Origin: an uncultured Collinsella sp. | Lineage (GTDB): Bacteria > Actinomycetota > Coriobacteriia > Coriobacteriales > Coriobacteriaceae | DNA length: 64,000 bases | NCBI GenBank assembly: GCA_902496455.1 | Contig: CABVAY010000002.1 | Span: 21,869-85,868, forward strand | Direction of reading: 5' to 3' | Shown here: piece by piece, positions 25,885 through 34,276 of the stretch | Position numbering within the stretch: the first letter of the stretch is position 1 | Layout: every line of letters begins with the position of its first letter | Translations under genes and position numbers: made by a program | The notes under the pieces: model-generated | Told to the model about the DNA's origin: nothing | The model's input: only the letters and a program-made list of their open reading frames with translations | Database searches by the model: none

Positions 25885-27048
25885 ATGCAGGCATCGCAGC
25901 GTCTCGACCGCTTTGGCGCGGAGGTCTTCGCCTCGCTCAACAACAAGCTTCTCGCGCTGAAGGCTCAGGGCAAGACCATTTACAACATGAGCGTGGGCAC
26001 GCCCGACTTTAAGCCGTACGACCATGTGGTCGAGGCGCTCACGCAGGCAGCCCAAGATCCCGAGATGTGGAAGTATGCCCTGCGCGACCTGCCCGAACTC
26101 AAGCAGGCCGTGTGCGATTACTATGAGCGTCGCTTTGGCGTTTCGGGCATTACGCCGTCTATGGTGCAGTCGTGCAACGGCACGCAGGAGGGGGTGGGCC
26201 ATTTGGGCCTTGCCCTGCTCGATCCGGGTGACACCATTTTGGTTCCCGATCCGTGCTACCCGGTCTTTGAGGCGGGTGCCAAGATCGCCGATGCCAAGCT
26301 CGAATACTATCCGCTGGTTGCCGAGCACAATTACCTGCCCTATGTGGCGGGTATCGATCCCGAGGTTGCCGATCGTGCCAAGTACATGATCGTGTCGCTG
26401 CCCGCGAACCCGGTCGGCTCGGTGGGCACGCCCGAGGTCTACGAGGAGATTATCGCCTTTGCCCGCGAGCATGATCTGTTGATCGTCCATGATAACGCGT
26501 ACTCCGACATCGTGTTTGACGGCGAGCCCGGCGGCAGCTTCTTGCAGTATCCCGGCGCGCTCGAGGTGGGCGTTGAGTTCTTCTCGCTCTCCAAGTCGTT
26601 TAACGTCACCGGTGCCCGCATCGGCTTTTTGGTCGGTCGCGAGGATGTGGTCTCTGCCTTTGCCAAGCTGCGCGGCCAGATCGACTTTGGTATGTTCTTC
26701 CCGATTCAGAAGGCCGCCATCGCGTGCCTGAACGGTTCGCGCGATGAGGTCGAGGCGCAGCGTCTGAAGTACCAGGAACGCCGCGATGCCCTGTGCGACG
26801 GTCTTGAGGGCCTGGGCTGGGAGCGTCCCAACGCGCATGGCTCTATGTTTGTGTGGGCCAAGCTTCCCGGTGGTCGCACCGATTCCATGGCGTTTTGCGA
26901 GGAGCTCATGGAGAAGGCCGGCGTTGTGGTGACGCCGGGCGCGAGCTTTGGCCCTTCGGGCGAGGGGCACGTGCGCATGGCGCTGGTCCTGCCGCCCGAT
27001 CAGATCGCTTTGGCTGTCGAGGCCATTCGCGAGGCGGGCCTGTATTAG
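25885..27048 (+). CDS. Class I/II PLP-dependent aminotransferase (DapL2/Ala-type)
   Basis: A 387-residue fold-type I aminotransferase. The PLP lysine is in SLSKSFNVTGARIGF, with NPVGS and VHDNAYSDIVFDG as the cofactor-binding Asn/Asp/Tyr segments. The whole sequence resembles LL-diaminopimelate aminotransferases of the methanogen DapL2 type and related alanine/aspartate enzymes. The window also encodes the acetylase branch of lysine synthesis, which needs a PLP aminotransferase; this gene is a candidate but lies 3 kb away and outside that operon. ATG 25885 follows AAAGGTGG. Substrate uncertain. Confidence 0.8.
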   Translation: MQASQRLDRFGAEVFASLNNKLLALKAQGKTIYNMSVGTPDFKPYDHVVEALTQAAQDPEMWKYALRDLPELKQAVCDYYERRFGVSGITPSMVQSCNGTQEGVGHLGLALLDPGDTILVPDPCYPVFEAGAKIADAKLEYYPLVAEHNYLPYVAGIDPEVADRAKYMIVSLPANPVGSVGTPEVYEEIIAFAREHDLLIVHDNAYSDIVFDGEPGGSFLQYPGALEVGVEFFSLSKSFNVTGARIGFLVGREDVVSAFAKLRGQIDFGMFFPIQKAAIACLNGSRDEVEAQRLKYQERRDALCDGLEGLGWERPNAHGSMFVWAKLPGGRTDSMAFCEELMEKAGVVVTPGASFGPSGEGHVRMALVLPPDQIALAVEAIREAGLY

Positions 27049-27192
27049 AAACCTATTTCGACTCGTCAATAGCTCGAAACCGATTTCGTGCAGTTATTTT
27101 ACGAATTCTGCAAACAATTTCGGTAAACGGTCGATTTTTGGCTGCGAATAGGAGCATAATCAAAGTCCCGATTGGATGTATTGGGATTACGG

Positions 27193-27223
27193 CAAGCCGC
27201 TCGGGTCGTTCCCGGGCGGCTTG
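27193..27223 (+). promoter_or_regulatory. Leader hairpin before ldh
   Basis: CAAGCCGCTCGGG pairs with CCCGGGCGGCTTG (one G-T) 27 bases before the ldh start, followed by TTTG. It may be the aminotransferase terminator or a structure that controls or protects ldh mRNA. Confidence 0.4.
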
Positions 27224-27249
27224 TTTGTGGAGAGAGATGGGAGTTTCTA

Positions 27250-28200
27250 ATGGTTAACGAGAAGAAGGTCGCTATTGTCGGCTGCGGCTTCGTCGGTTCG
27301 TCTTCGGCGTTCGCTCTGATGCAGAGCGGTCTGTTCTCCGAGATGGTCCTCATCGACGTGGACAAGAACCGCGCCGAGGGTGAGGCTCTGGATATCGCGC
27401 ACGGCATGACGTTTGCCGAGCCGATGAAGATCTACGCCGGCGATTATTCCGATGTCGCCGACGCCGCCATGATCGTCGTCACCGCTGGCGCTGCCCAGAA
27501 GCCCGGTGAGACCCGCCTGGACCTGGTCAACAAGAACGTTAACATCTTTAAGTCCATTATCCCCGAGATTAAGAAGTCCGGCTTCGACGGCATTCTGCTA
27601 ATCGTCTCCAACCCGGTTGATGTTCTGACCTATGCTGCCATCAAGATGTCCGGCCTGCCCGAGGGCCATGTCATCGGCTCCGGCACCGTGCTCGACACTG
27701 GCCGTCTGCAGCAGATGCTTGGTGCCCACGTCGAGGTTGACCCGCGCGATGTCCAGGCCTATGTCATGGGCGAGCACGGCGACTCCGAGTTTGTCGCTTG
27801 GTCCAGCGCTCAGGTTGCTGGCGTTCCGCTGAACACCTTCTGCGAGCTTCACGGTCATCTGGAGCACGAGGCCGCCGAGAAGCGCATCGCCGAGGACGTC
27901 AAGAACTCCGCCTACACCATCATCGAGAAGAAGCACGCCACCTACTATGGCGTCGCCATGGCCGTCAAGCGCATCTGCACTGCCGTCATGCGCGATGAGC
28001 AGACCGTTCTGCCTGTCTCCTCGCTCATGGTGGGCGAGTACGGCCTGTCCGATCTGGCCATTTCCATGCCGACGGTCGTTGGCCGCGACGGCGTCGTCTG
28101 CCGCGTTCCCGTGCCGCTGAACGATGACGAGCAGCATGAGCTCACCGCCTCCGCAAAGGCCCTCAAGGACATCATCGACAGCGTTGACTTCTCCTGCTAA
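27250..28200 (+). CDS. ldh: L-lactate dehydrogenase
   Basis: This enzyme reduces pyruvate to L-lactate with NADH, recycling NAD in fermentation. The 316-residue protein has a Rossmann motif (VAIVGCGFVGSSSAF), the substrate loop TAGAAQKPGETRLDLV with the Gln that selects lactate over malate, LIVSNPVDVLTY, and the catalytic GEHGDSEF with its His. ATG 27250 follows GATGGGAG. A strong terminator lies behind it. Single gene. Confidence 0.94.
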   Translation: MVNEKKVAIVGCGFVGSSSAFALMQSGLFSEMVLIDVDKNRAEGEALDIAHGMTFAEPMKIYAGDYSDVADAAMIVVTAGAAQKPGETRLDLVNKNVNIFKSIIPEIKKSGFDGILLIVSNPVDVLTYAAIKMSGLPEGHVIGSGTVLDTGRLQQMLGAHVEVDPRDVQAYVMGEHGDSEFVAWSSAQVAGVPLNTFCELHGHLEHEAAEKRIAEDVKNSAYTIIEKKHATYYGVAMAVKRICTAVMRDEQTVLPVSSLMVGEYGLSDLAISMPTVVGRDGVVCRVPVPLNDDEQHELTASAKALKDIIDSVDFSC

Positions 28201-28232
28201 ATTCGGCTCGTTTGAGCAACAGGCTACAATGA

Positions 28233-28267
28233 AGGCGCCCGGATCCATGTGACCCGGGCGCCTTTTT
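28233..28267 (+). terminator. Terminator of ldh
   Basis: AGGCGCCCGG and CCGGGCGCCT form a 10-base perfect stem followed by TTTTT. Confidence 0.87.
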
Positions 28268-28274
28268 ATGCATT

Positions 28275-28290
28275 GGGGACAGGTTTGTTT
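28275..28290. repeat. Short intergenic repeat GGGGACAGGTTTGTTT
   Basis: The core GGGACAGGTTT-TTT here recurs at 49972-49988, and a related GGGACAGGT is at 1149. Here TGG...CCA flanks it as a short palindrome. All copies lie between genes near terminators. Confidence 0.35.
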
Positions 28291-28372
28291 GCACCAATCT
28301 TCGATACGCTTGGGGCAGGCTCGACCGCTATACTGGTTCGTGCTCAATTCGATCTAGAACGGAATGCCGTAT

Positions 28373-29377
28373 ATGAAAATCAATCATGCTATTCTGCATA
28401 TCCTGGACTTTGACTCTGCCGTCAACGTTATGAGCCAGCGCGAGCTCGATATCGAGAGTCGTACCGTGCGCAATTTCGTAACCACGCATCTGCGCCGCGC
28501 ACGCACCTCGGCCGACAATAAACGTGCCACGTTTGCCGAGAACTCTGCGTTTGGCGGCGAGCTCAAGGGCTATTTCTTTGGCGAGCGCGAGTTTGTGGAC
28601 CTGTCGCAGCAGATTGCGGAGTTTATCTCTTCCGAGCTCACCAAAGCCGAGAAAGCCGAGTCCACCGACGTGCTGGTGGCTGATTTTGATGACGATGAGG
28701 ATGCCCGCTGGTTTGCCGTGATGCTGCTGGGCTCCAAGCAGGCTTTTATGCACGAAGTGGGCCGCGAGGAGGGGGAGGTGCGCAATGACATCGCACGCCA
28801 CTACGCTATTCTGCCAAACCCCTCGCAAAAGGTGCCAAGCTATGCCATCGTGCGCGCGAGCACCATGGAGATTGGGTACGTGGACAAGAAACGCAAGATT
28901 GCCGGCGAGGACCGTATGCTTATCCCTGATGGCCTGCTGCAGTGCGACACGGGCGTGTCGGGTAAGGAGGTCATCGACACCGTGACGCGTGTGGTCGAGG
29001 AAGTCGCCGAGGAGCACGGTGCCAATACGGCCGTGGCGCTCGCCAAGGTTAAGGCTGCCGTTGCCGAGAAAGTCGAGGATGACGAGGAGCTGCCGCCTTG
29101 GGATATCGTCGATGAGGTCTTTGAGGACGAACCGGTTATCAAGGAGAGCGTGCGCGCGGCACTGACTGAGGAGAAGGTGCCTGAGCTTGTGCCCGTGGAG
29201 CGCAAGCAGGTCGAACGCGCGGCGGTGCGCAATCATAAGATCCGTACCGATACGGGTATCGAGATCAGCTTCCCGGCCGAGATGGGTTCGAACTCCGAGT
29301 ACATCGAGTTTGTCAACGAGCCCAACGGCCTCATCTCCATCGAGCTCAAGAATATCGGCAGCATCGAGAATCGATAG
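28373..29377 (+). CDS. NA37/NdpA-like nucleoid-associated protein
   Basis: A 334-residue protein that resembles the YejK/NdpA (NA37) nucleoid-associated family, which binds the bacterial chromosome. It begins MKINHAILHILDF and shares the family layout of an N-terminal half with short helices, a central GSKQAFMHEV region and a C-terminal beta part ending SIELKNIGSI. Members occur in genomes and in mobile elements; the role in this organism is unknown. ATG 28373 is 9 bases after GGA; an ATG at 28364 is too close to it. Confidence 0.7.
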   Translation: MKINHAILHILDFDSAVNVMSQRELDIESRTVRNFVTTHLRRARTSADNKRATFAENSAFGGELKGYFFGEREFVDLSQQIAEFISSELTKAEKAESTDVLVADFDDDEDARWFAVMLLGSKQAFMHEVGREEGEVRNDIARHYAILPNPSQKVPSYAIVRASTMEIGYVDKKRKIAGEDRMLIPDGLLQCDTGVSGKEVIDTVTRVVEEVAEEHGANTAVALAKVKAAVAEKVEDDEELPPWDIVDEVFEDEPVIKESVRAALTEEKVPELVPVERKQVERAAVRNHKIRTDTGIEISFPAEMGSNSEYIEFVNEPNGLISIELKNIGSIENR

Positions 29378-29400
29378 GGCTTTTTTCTTTCGAATAAAAG

Positions 29401-29442
29401 TCTGGATTATATTTTGAAGTATACTTTGAAATATAATCCAGA
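29401..29442. promoter_or_regulatory. 42-bp palindromic operator of the toxin-antitoxin operon
   Basis: TCTGGATTATATTT at 29401-29414 is perfectly inverted at 29429-29442, and the centre holds a further palindrome AAGTATACTT at 29417-29426. It ends 19 bases before the antitoxin start, the normal site for autoregulation by the antitoxin-toxin complex. Its AT content includes TATACT, a good -10. Confidence 0.75.
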
Positions 29443-29461
29443 TTATTTTTTGGAGGTCAAA

Positions 29462-29812
29462 ATGTCCCCACTTGTTCTGGAAAAACCGGTGTTTACAAAA
29501 GACCAGGTTGTTTCGGCTACCGAAGCAAGCAAGTCTTTATCTGCCATTCGTAAACGCGCAAAACGCGCACCACAGTTCATTGCCGATCATAACGATATCG
29601 ATACCGTGATTATCGACTATGCCGCCTATGAGGAAATGTACGGTGCGCTGCAGTATCTGCACGAACTTGAGATAAATCGCATCGCTGCGGATCGAGTCAA
29701 GCATGGTCCGCATGAATTTGTTCCGTTTGAGGACGCCCTAACTACCGAGGAGCTCGCGGAGTTTGAATCGATGGATCCGGACGCGATCCCCGATGAGGAT
29801 CTTTTCGAATGA
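29462..29812 (+). CDS. Phd/YefM-type antitoxin
   Basis: A 116-residue antitoxin. Residues 13-60 have the Phd/YefM DNA-binding fold: VVSATEASKSLSAIRKRAKR, then VIIDYAAYEEMYGALQYL. The acidic tail (LTTEELAEFESMDPDAIPDEDLFE) would wrap and block the toxin. ATG 29462 follows TGGAGG; an upstream in-frame ATG lies inside the palindromic operator and is unlikely. The stop overlaps the toxin start (ATGA). The pair should be autoregulated through the 42-bp palindrome. Confidence 0.85.
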   Translation: MSPLVLEKPVFTKDQVVSATEASKSLSAIRKRAKRAPQFIADHNDIDTVIIDYAAYEEMYGALQYLHELEINRIAADRVKHGPHEFVPFEDALTTEELAEFESMDPDAIPDEDLFE

Positions 29813-30153
29813 GTGGGCATTTTGTCGTCGGCTTTTTGAATCGAGACGTCGAGAAGGAATATCAAAAACTAGATGGATCTCAGCGAAGACTCGTCCGTAT
29901 TGCAGTCGCGAAATTAAAGACGCGCGCTGATGAAATTGGAACGCCGCTTCACGGTGAGCTTGCCGGCTGCAAAAAGATCAAATGGCGGAATGCAGGACTC
30001 CGAATGGTTTTTCGAATCCGGGAGGACGGAACGGTTGAGATTGCCGAGATCGTGGCAATAGGGCGGCGCGACCGTTCCGAGGTCTATAAGACGGCCGCAG
30101 GGCGCCTGTCAAAGCGACCCGCCATGGTTGAATACGACGGAACCCTGAGATGA
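29809..30153 (+). CDS. RelE/ParE-superfamily toxin
   Basis: A 114-residue toxin, probably a ribosome-dependent mRNA interferase. The core is LAGCKKIKWRNAGLRMVFRI then VEIAEIVAIGRRDRSEVYKTA, the standard RelE beta-sheet with basic catalytic residues. It starts at ATG 29809 with a 4-base overlap with the antitoxin, so the two are translated together. About 25 residues extend beyond the usual end. A terminator follows at once. Confidence 0.85.
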   Translation: MSGHFVVGFLNRDVEKEYQKLDGSQRRLVRIAVAKLKTRADEIGTPLHGELAGCKKIKWRNAGLRMVFRIREDGTVEIAEIVAIGRRDRSEVYKTAAGRLSKRPAMVEYDGTLR

Positions 30154-30155
30154 TG

Positions 30156-30190
30156 AAGGCCGAAGCCCCGATGGTGCTTCGGCCTTTTTT
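30156..30190 (+). terminator. Terminator of the toxin-antitoxin operon
   Basis: AAGGCCGAAGC and GCTTCGGCCTT form an 11-base perfect stem, then TTTT. It starts three bases after the toxin stop. Confidence 0.82.
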
Positions 30191-30242
30191 GTTTTCGGCT
30201 TGGTTGCTGACATTGCGCCGGAGGTTGAGCATACGTCAGCGA

Positions 30243-30340
30243 AAACGCCCCTAGGCAAGCAAGGTGACGTGAAAGAGGAGGGAAGCGTACTTCGGTACGC
30301 GACCGACGATTGAACGTCAGATTGCCGCTTAGGGGCGTTT
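30243..30340. repeat. 98-nt structured intergenic element, nested hairpins
   Basis: Outer arms AAACGCCCCTA (30243) and TAGGGGCGTTT (30330-30340) pair perfectly; inside, ACGT near 30267 pairs with ACGT near 30314, and the tip is GCGTACTTCGGTACGC with a UUCG loop (30285-30300). Purine-rich GAAAGAGGAGGG lies between. There is no open frame. It sits between convergent transcription units and does not end in a T-run, so it looks more like a repeat or structured RNA than a simple terminator. Confidence 0.55.
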
Positions 30341-30353
30341 GCAGCGTCGAGCC

Positions 30354-30381
30354 GTTGCGCGGTTTGGCAAAACCGCGCAAC
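30354..30381 (-). terminator. 12-bp perfect hairpin after dapH
   Basis: GTTGCGCGGTTT at 30354-30365 and AAACCGCGCAAC at 30370-30381 are perfect inverted copies around a GGCA loop, one base past the dapH stop. There is no T-run; it could mark the mRNA 3' end. Confidence 0.55.
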
Positions 30382-30382
30382 T

Positions 30383-31102
30383 CTACAGCTGGCGCAGACC
30401 TTCCTCGAGGCCGGTCTTGCTGTCGGTCTTCTCGTCGCGCATCTTGATGACGCGGGCGGGGACACCGGCCACGACGGCGCCGGCGGGGACGTCCTCGACG
30501 CACACGGCGCCGGCGGCAACGACAGCGCCCTTGCCCACGCGCACGCCTTCCAGGACCACGGCGTTTGCGCCGATCATGACATCGTCCTCGATGGTGACGG
30601 GCGTGGCGCTGGCGGGCTCCACAACGCCTGCCAGCACGGTGCCGGCGCCGATGTGGCAGTTCTTGCCCACGGTGGCGCGACCGCCCAGCACGGCGCCCAT
30701 ATCGATCATGGAACCCTCGCCGATAACGGAGCCGATGTTGATGATGGCGCCCATCATGATGACGGCACGGTCGCCGATCTCGACGCGGTCGCGGATGATC
30801 GCGCCTGGCTCGATGCGGGCGTTGATGCCCTTAAGGTCGAGCATGGGCACGGCGGAGTTGCGGCAATCGTTTTCAACGTCGTAGTAATCGATGGAATCGG
30901 CATTGGCATCGAGGATGGCCTTAAGCTCATCCCAGTCGCCAAAGACGGTCTTGCCACGACGGCCGCCGTAGACATGTGCGTCGCCCCAGGCAACCTTCAT
31001 GCCGGGTTTCTCGCGCACATACAGCTTGACAGGCGTCTTTTTAGGCGCGGTGGCGATGTAATTGATAATCTCTTGTGCATCCATCTCGGCTGCGTTGCTC
31101 AT
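30383..31102 (-). CDS. dapH: Tetrahydrodipicolinate N-acetyltransferase
   Basis: This enzyme acetylates tetrahydrodipicolinate in the acetylase branch of diaminopimelate/lysine synthesis. The 239-residue left-handed beta-helix protein has hexapeptide repeats (RIEPGAIIRDRVEIGDRAVIMMGAIINIGSVIGEG, GGRATVGKNCHIGAGTVLAGVVEP). VENDCRNSAVPMLDLKGINARIEPGA matches Bacillus DapH almost residue by residue. ATG 31102 follows AAAGGAGAG. It is the last gene of the lysA-dapA-dapB-dapH operon, so it falls under the lysine riboswitch. Confidence 0.93.
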   Translation of the reverse strand: MSNAAEMDAQEIINYIATAPKKTPVKLYVREKPGMKVAWGDAHVYGGRRGKTVFGDWDELKAILDANADSIDYYDVENDCRNSAVPMLDLKGINARIEPGAIIRDRVEIGDRAVIMMGAIINIGSVIGEGSMIDMGAVLGGRATVGKNCHIGAGTVLAGVVEPASATPVTIEDDVMIGANAVVLEGVRVGKGAVVAAGAVCVEDVPAGAVVAGVPARVIKMRDEKTDSKTGLEEGLRQL

Positions 31103-31140
31103 TTGCTATCTCTCCTTTGGGTGGATTCGGTTGAACCCGG

Positions 31141-31881
31141 TTAGGCAAACATGACCTTGTCGAACGAATAGAAGCCGGGTTCGCGGGTGACGAGCTTCTG
31201 CGCGGCTGCCAAGGCGCCGTTGACAAAGATCTGACGGCTCGTGGCGCGGTGGGTGAGCGTGACCTCCTCGTCCTGGCCAAAGAAACTAACCTCGTGCACG
31301 CCGGCGACGGTGCCGCCGCGCAGCGAGTGCATGCCGATCTCCTTGGGATCGCGTGCTCCGCACATGCCCTCGCGGCCATAGACGGGGTGGTAGCCTGCCT
31401 CGGGCTCGGCTTCGACGACGGCGTCGAGCAACAACTTGGCAGTGCCGCTGGGGGCGTCGACCTTTTGGTTATGGTGCGTCTCGACGATTTCGCAGTCAAA
31501 GCCGGGCAGCTCGCGTGTAGCCTGCGCTACCAGATGGCGCAGGGCTGCGATACCGATGGAGTAATTGCCCGAGTGCATAACGCGGGTGTTCTGGCCCAGC
31601 TCACGCAGGCGGTCCATCTGCTCGGGGGTGTAGCCTGTGGTGCCTGAGACCAACGCCGCGCCCGTGCGCTCGACATAGGCGACGACAGCGTCGAAGGTCG
31701 CGACGTTCGAGAAGTCGATGATGACGTCGGCTGCCGGGGCGCCCTCGAGCTCGGTCAGGTCAAAACCGATCTGGGCGACGATATCAAAAACGGGCTGACC
31801 GGCGGCATCGACAACGCCCTCGGCGGTGGTGCGGATGAGCGAGCCCATGCGGCCCGTTCCCATAATGACGGTCTTAATCAA
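31141..31881 (-). CDS. dapB: 4-hydroxy-tetrahydrodipicolinate reductase
   Basis: This is the second step specific to lysine synthesis, reducing the DapA product with NAD(P)H. The 246-residue protein has the Rossmann loop VIMGTGRMGSLIR, IDFSN, GTTGY, and the catalytic EIVETHHNQKVDAPSGTAKLL (His-His and the Lys), with CGARDPKEIGMHSLRGG. The start is TTG 31881, overlapping the dapA stop by 8 bp, with GGGAG upstream; coupled translation is likely. An intact dapA frame would be needed for this coupling. Confidence 0.92.
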   Translation of the reverse strand: MIKTVIMGTGRMGSLIRTTAEGVVDAAGQPVFDIVAQIGFDLTELEGAPAADVIIDFSNVATFDAVVAYVERTGAALVSGTTGYTPEQMDRLRELGQNTRVMHSGNYSIGIAALRHLVAQATRELPGFDCEIVETHHNQKVDAPSGTAKLLLDAVVEAEPEAGYHPVYGREGMCGARDPKEIGMHSLRGGTVAGVHEVSFFGQDEEVTLTHRATSRQIFVNGALAAAQKLVTREPGFYSFDKVMFA

Positions 31882-32763
31882 GCAGACCAGCTCCCTTCAG
31901 AGCATCGGTAAGTGCGGATCGCGTGTCGTCTGCCATGGGGCACAGCGGCATACGGTAGTTTGCCTCGATCATGCCCATCTGGGCGAGCGCTTCCTTAACG
32001 GGGATGGGGTTGACCTCGCTAAAGAGGGCATTGATGAGCGGCTGACCGGCAATCTGGATATCGCGGGCGCGCTCCACGTCGCCGTCCAGATAGGCGCGGC
32101 ACATGTCGTGCACGAGCTGCGGCTGAACATCGGCCCACACGCTGATGGTGCCCGAGGCGCCTAGGCTCATGAGCGGCACGGTAAGCGCGTCCTCGCCCGA
32201 GTACATGCGGAAGTCATCGGATAGCAGGTGGGCGATCTTGGCCGCGTAGGCGACGTTGCCCGAGGCCTCCTTGATGCCCATGATGTTGGGGTGCGCGGCC
32301 AAGCGCTCTACGTTGCGCTCGCTGATGCCGCAGCCACAGCGGCCAGGGATGTTGTACAGAAGCAGGGGATGTCCACGGCGTCGGCGACGGTCTTAAAGTG
32401 CTGATAGATACCCTCTTCGTTAGACTTGTTGTAGTAGGGGGTAATGAGCAGCAGACCATCGGCGCCCAAGCCCTGGTAGGTGAGCGACTTGGTGAGCATG
32501 GTCTGCGTGGAGTTGGAGCCCGAGCCGGCGATGACGGGGACACGTCCTGCAACATGCTTGACCACGGCGGCGACGACGGAGTTGTCCTCGTCATCGGTCA
32601 TCGTGGCACTCTCGCCGGTGGTGCCCAGGGTGAGGATGGCGTCGGTGCCGTTTTGCAGGTGGAAATCGATAAGGCGCTCGAGCGCGTCAAAGTCGACGCT
32701 GCCGTCCTTTTTAAACGGCGTAACCAGGGCGACGATTGAGCCCTCGAGATTGCGGATGTCCAT
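31874..32763 (-). pseudogene. dapA: Dihydrodipicolinate synthase with a one-base frameshift
   Basis: This enzyme condenses pyruvate and aspartate semialdehyde, committing carbon to lysine. The N-terminal part (IRNLEGSIVALVTPFKKDGSVD, TLGTTGESATM, NKSNEEGIYQHF) is in one frame; the C-terminal part (HPNIMGIKEASG with the Schiff-base Lys, YSGEDALTVPLMSLGASGTIS) is in another. The switch is at a run of four Gs, plus-strand 32365-32368, where five would restore LLLYNIPGR; the span of 890 bases is one short of 297 codons. As given the gene is broken, but the rest of both frames is well conserved, so a recent mutation or a sequencing error is likely. Confidence 0.85.
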
Positions 32764-34182
32764 GTTCTTCTCCTTCGCCTCCGCGATCTGGATGCGTTTG
32801 TTCCATTGAGCTGCGACTGCTAGGCGCTCGTCTTGGGCGCGACGGCGGGCACTTTCGGCGCGCGACTTGGCCAGCAGCTCTCGGCCGCACGGCAGCACGT
32901 CGAGCGTGGCAAAATAATCGCCCGGGCGCTCGGCGCGGCGGATAAGGTCGGCCGCGCCATCGGGGCGCAGCAGGACCTCGGCGGAGCGCAGACGTCCGTT
33001 GTAGTTGTAGCCCATGGAGTAGCCATGCGCACCGGTATCGTGGATTACAAGCAGGTCACCCATGTCGATATGCGGCAGCTCGCGGTCGATGGCGAACTTA
33101 TCGTTGTTCTCGCACAGATTGCCCGTGATGTCATAGGTGTTCGTGACGGGCGCCGTGGCCTTGTCGGCGCCGCCTGGCTGACCCATCACCGTGATGTGGT
33201 GGTAAGCGCCATACATGGCGGGACGAATGAGGTCGACGGCACTGGCGTCCACGCCGATATAGTCTTTGTAGATCTGCTTCTCGTGGATGGCCTTGGTGAC
33301 CAGGCAGCCGTAGGGGCCCATCATAAAGCGACCCATCTCGGTACAGATCGCCACATCGCCCATGCCGGCGGGGACCAGAATCTCGTCGTAGGCTGCGTGT
33401 ACGCCCTCGCCGATGGCGTGGATGTCGTTAGCCTGCTGCTCGGGCAGGTAGGGGATACCGACGCCGCCGGACAGATTGATGAAGACGACGTGTGCGTCGG
33501 TCTCGCGCTCCAGGCGCACGGCAAGCTCAAAGAGGATGCGCGCGAGCTTGGGGTAGTAGTCGTTGGTGACGGTGTTGCTGGCAAGGAATGCGTGGATGCC
33601 AAAGTCCTCGGCGCCCTTGGCCTTGAGCATGCGGAACGCCTCGAAGAGTTGCTCGGTGGTCATGCCGTACTTGGAGTCGCCCGGGTTGTCCATGATGCCG
33701 TTGGAGAGCTGGAACAGGCCGCCCGGATTAAAGCGGCAGCTGACCGTCTTGGGGATGGGCCCCGCAACACGCTCAAAGAACTCGATGTGGCTGATGTCGT
33801 CAAAGTTGACGATGGCGCCCAACTTGTCGGCGAGCTCAAAGTCGGCAGCCGGCGTGTCGTTGGACGAGAACATGATGTCGTGGCCGGTGATGCCCAGCGA
33901 GCGGGCGATCATGAGCTCGGTATAGCTCGAGCAATCGCAGCCGCAGCCGTATTCGTTGAGAATGGAGATGAGTGCCGGGTTGGGATTGGCCTTGACGGCA
34001 AAGTATTCCTTAAAGCCCGGGTTCCATGCGAAGGCGTCGCGCACCTCTTGCATGTTGCGGCGGATGCCCGCCTCGTCATATAGATGAAATGGCGTGGGGA
34101 ACTGCTCGACGATATGCTCGAGTGTCTCTTTGTCCACAAACGGCTGCTTGGCCGCATATGCCTCGTTGGGGGTCAATGCCAT
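32764..34182 (-). CDS. lysA: Diaminopimelate decarboxylase, frame open into dapA
   Basis: This is the last step of lysine synthesis, meso-diaminopimelate to lysine plus CO2. It is a fold-type III PLP enzyme: FAVKANPNP (PLP Lys), ICTEMGRFMMGPYG, and the C-terminal HGYSMGYNYNGRLRSAEVLL and RRAERPGDYFATLD. Homologues normally end at about this last motif. Here about 40 extra, charged residues follow and no stop codon occurs before the dapA ATG at 32763, which is in the same frame. The two could be made as a fusion, or a stop has been lost; an out-of-frame TAG is at 32820-32822. ATG 34182 has GAGG 10 bases upstream, next to the riboswitch's final stem. Confidence 0.88.
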
Positions 34183-34195
34183 GTCCCGTAAACCT

Positions 34196-34260
34196 CGCTA
34201 TCCAGACGGCGCCATCTGCGCATCGAATCCGCATAGCGTGGACCCAATGTCCGGATAGCG
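34196..34260 (-). promoter_or_regulatory. Expression-platform hairpin of the lysine riboswitch
   Basis: On the plus strand CGCTATCCAGAC (34196-34207) and GTCCGGATAGCG (34249-34260) are inverted copies with one mismatch. The 3' arm in the mRNA abuts the GAGG of the lysA ribosome binding site, so this stem could hide it when lysine is bound. Control at translation is inferred. Confidence 0.55.
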
Positions 34261-34276
34261 CTCCCGCATTGCTGCA

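Noticed and set aside
25804..27069. 421-codon minus-strand frame
   Set aside because: It is antisense to the aminotransferase gene and has no start signals.
32833..34083. 416-codon plus-strand frame
   Set aside because: It is antisense to lysA; no motif was seen.
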